Below, one piece after another: positions 50,762-51,276 of a stretch of 51,276 bases of DNA; the stretch's first letter is position 1, and each line of letters opens with the position of its first letter. Below the pieces are notes generated by a model that ran no database searches, was not told the origin of the DNA, and worked only from the letters and a program-made list of their open reading frames with translations. A program made the position numbers and the translations under genes. The DNA is taken from contig ONDC01000002.1 in NCBI GenBank assembly GCA_900316495.1, forward strand, positions 1-51,276, given 5' to 3'. Source of the stretch: an uncultured Eubacteriales bacterium. GTDB lineage: Bacteria > Bacillota > Clostridia > Oscillospirales > Acutalibacteraceae.

Positions 50762-51276
50762 TTAAGCCACCGCCTTTTTCAATGCCGCTTTGGTTTTTGG
50801 ACCCGCAATGCCATCCGTTTTCAGCTTGTGTTGCCGCTGGAATGTCAGCACCGCCGCCTTAGTCAGCGGTCCGAATCTGCCGTCCATTTTCAGTCCGGCT
50901 TTCGCCGCCTGATTGAGATGCCACTGCAACCACTTCGGCATACGGGCATTTTTTCGTGACCGGCGCCGGCGCGGGGGACGTTCCGGCAAGCGCCGCCGTG
51001 ACCTTCTGCGCAAGGTCGCCCATGCGGGCGTACATCCAGTCGCCGGGGCAGGACTTGTTGCAGAACCAGCGGTGAACGGTCAGCACCATCTCGTCAGACT
51101 TCGGCTTGTAGTTGAGAGATTTCGCCTTATCGCCGAACCAGAGCAGCTTCTTTTTGCCGTTGCGCTTGCAAATGTCAGTGCAGAGCTTCACCAGTGTATC
51201 GTACACCACCGGCTTGAAGGCGTAGGGCGGCTTCGGGTCGGACGCGCATTCGATGGTGATAGCTCTCTGATCGTTG
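50762..51276 (-). pseudogene. Phage-type N-acetylmuramoyl-L-alanine amidase, frameshifted and partial
   Basis: The frame entering from the right edge reads NDQRAITIECASD, then KSDEMVLTVHRWFCNKSCPGDW, the C-terminal half of an amidase_2-type lysin. At an A6 run (minus strand; 50949-50954) the frame is lost; one base fewer would continue into NARMPKWLQWHLNQAAKAGLKMDGRFGPLTKAAVLTFQ, a PG_binding_1 domain ending at 50762. As written, the first frame ends with a 24-residue out-of-frame tail. The single-base homopolymer change suggests either sequencing error or recent inactivation. The N-terminus is beyond the window. Confidence 0.75.

Noticed and set aside
50940-50960. Programmed -1 frameshift in the amidase gene
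   Set aside because: A -1 shift at the A6 run leads into a third, wrong frame; the wall-binding domain needs +1 or -2, and no stimulatory structure is evident. Mutation or sequencing error is simpler.
1-51276. rRNA or tRNA genes
   Set aside because: No cloverleaf-like sequence with a GGTTCGA-type T loop and no rRNA-like conserved segment was noticed in any intergenic gap.

Overview
The window is about 51 kb of G+C-rich DNA (roughly 58-60% by eye) from a Gram-positive, endospore-forming member of the Clostridia, most likely an Oscillospiraceae/Ruminococcaceae-type gut bacterium. The grounds are SpoIIID, an alpha/beta small acid-soluble spore protein, a CwlD-like amidase, strong AGGAGG-type ribosome sites, sigma-A-like promoters, an ECF-type vitamin transporter module, and lipoproteins with clostridial lipoboxes. 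Genus assignment is inference. I saw no rRNA, tRNA or CRISPR array.

Layout. 1-90: C-terminal end of a membrane-anchored protein. 562-3345: polar amino-acid ABC importer (lipoprotein, permease, ATPase). 3459-3593: first copy of a dispersed hairpin-rich repeat. 3686-6084: EamA transporter and an exonuclease-DUF5131 fusion. 6203-7012: unknown lipoprotein. 7196-10525: VTC polyphosphate polymerase-like protein, DUF4956 membrane protein and a beta-helix lipoprotein of the Cthe_2159 type. 10680-18312 (minus): ruvC-ruvA-ruvB, a catalytically degenerate phosphohexomutase, an rRNA-type methyltransferase and the ECF module ecfA1-ecfA2-ecfT. 18469-19864 (minus): class V aminotransferase with a DUF3343-like partner. 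20008-21965 (minus): PHP phosphoesterase, unknown protein, ispF. 22097-24406 (minus): two-component system. 24561-26218 (minus): pyrB carrying a PyrI-type zinc tail, then a flavodoxin-like reductase. 26465-28909 (plus): ECF sigma factor with putative anti-sigma, YfcE-type phosphodiesterase, CwlD-like amidase. 29050-31743 (plus): unknown protein and two tandem GT8 glycosyltransferases, followed by a decayed XRE regulator and a terminator.

32054-36702 (minus) is the most notable locus, a compact phosphonate pathway. PEP mutase (with a fused nucleotidyltransferase domain), phosphonopyruvate decarboxylase, and a fusion of a LicC-like sugar/choline-type cytidylyltransferase to an iron alcohol dehydrogenase predict synthesis of 2-hydroxyethylphosphonate and its activation as a CMP conjugate, probably to decorate a surface glycan or lipid. 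The second copy of the dispersed repeat lies inside this locus. 36835-45797 (minus) holds a small membrane protein, an HD hydrolase, spoIIID, an O-antigen-ligase-like polymerase, a class A penicillin-binding protein, a spore protein, and a P-type ATPase whose catalytic motifs are all altered. 46091-49088 (plus) holds a secreted CHAP-like/Ig-repeat protein and phosphatidylserine decarboxylase. 49231-50170 is a frameshifted flavin reductase. 50276-51276 (minus) is a phage-type lysis cassette (amidase, XhlA-like, holin) that runs off the right edge, with the amidase frameshifted in a homopolymer.

Recurring themes are envelope construction (PBP, polymerase, GT8 pair, phosphonate, phosphatidylserine decarboxylase, beta-helix protein), sporulation, and intact genes for two apparent pseudoenzymes.
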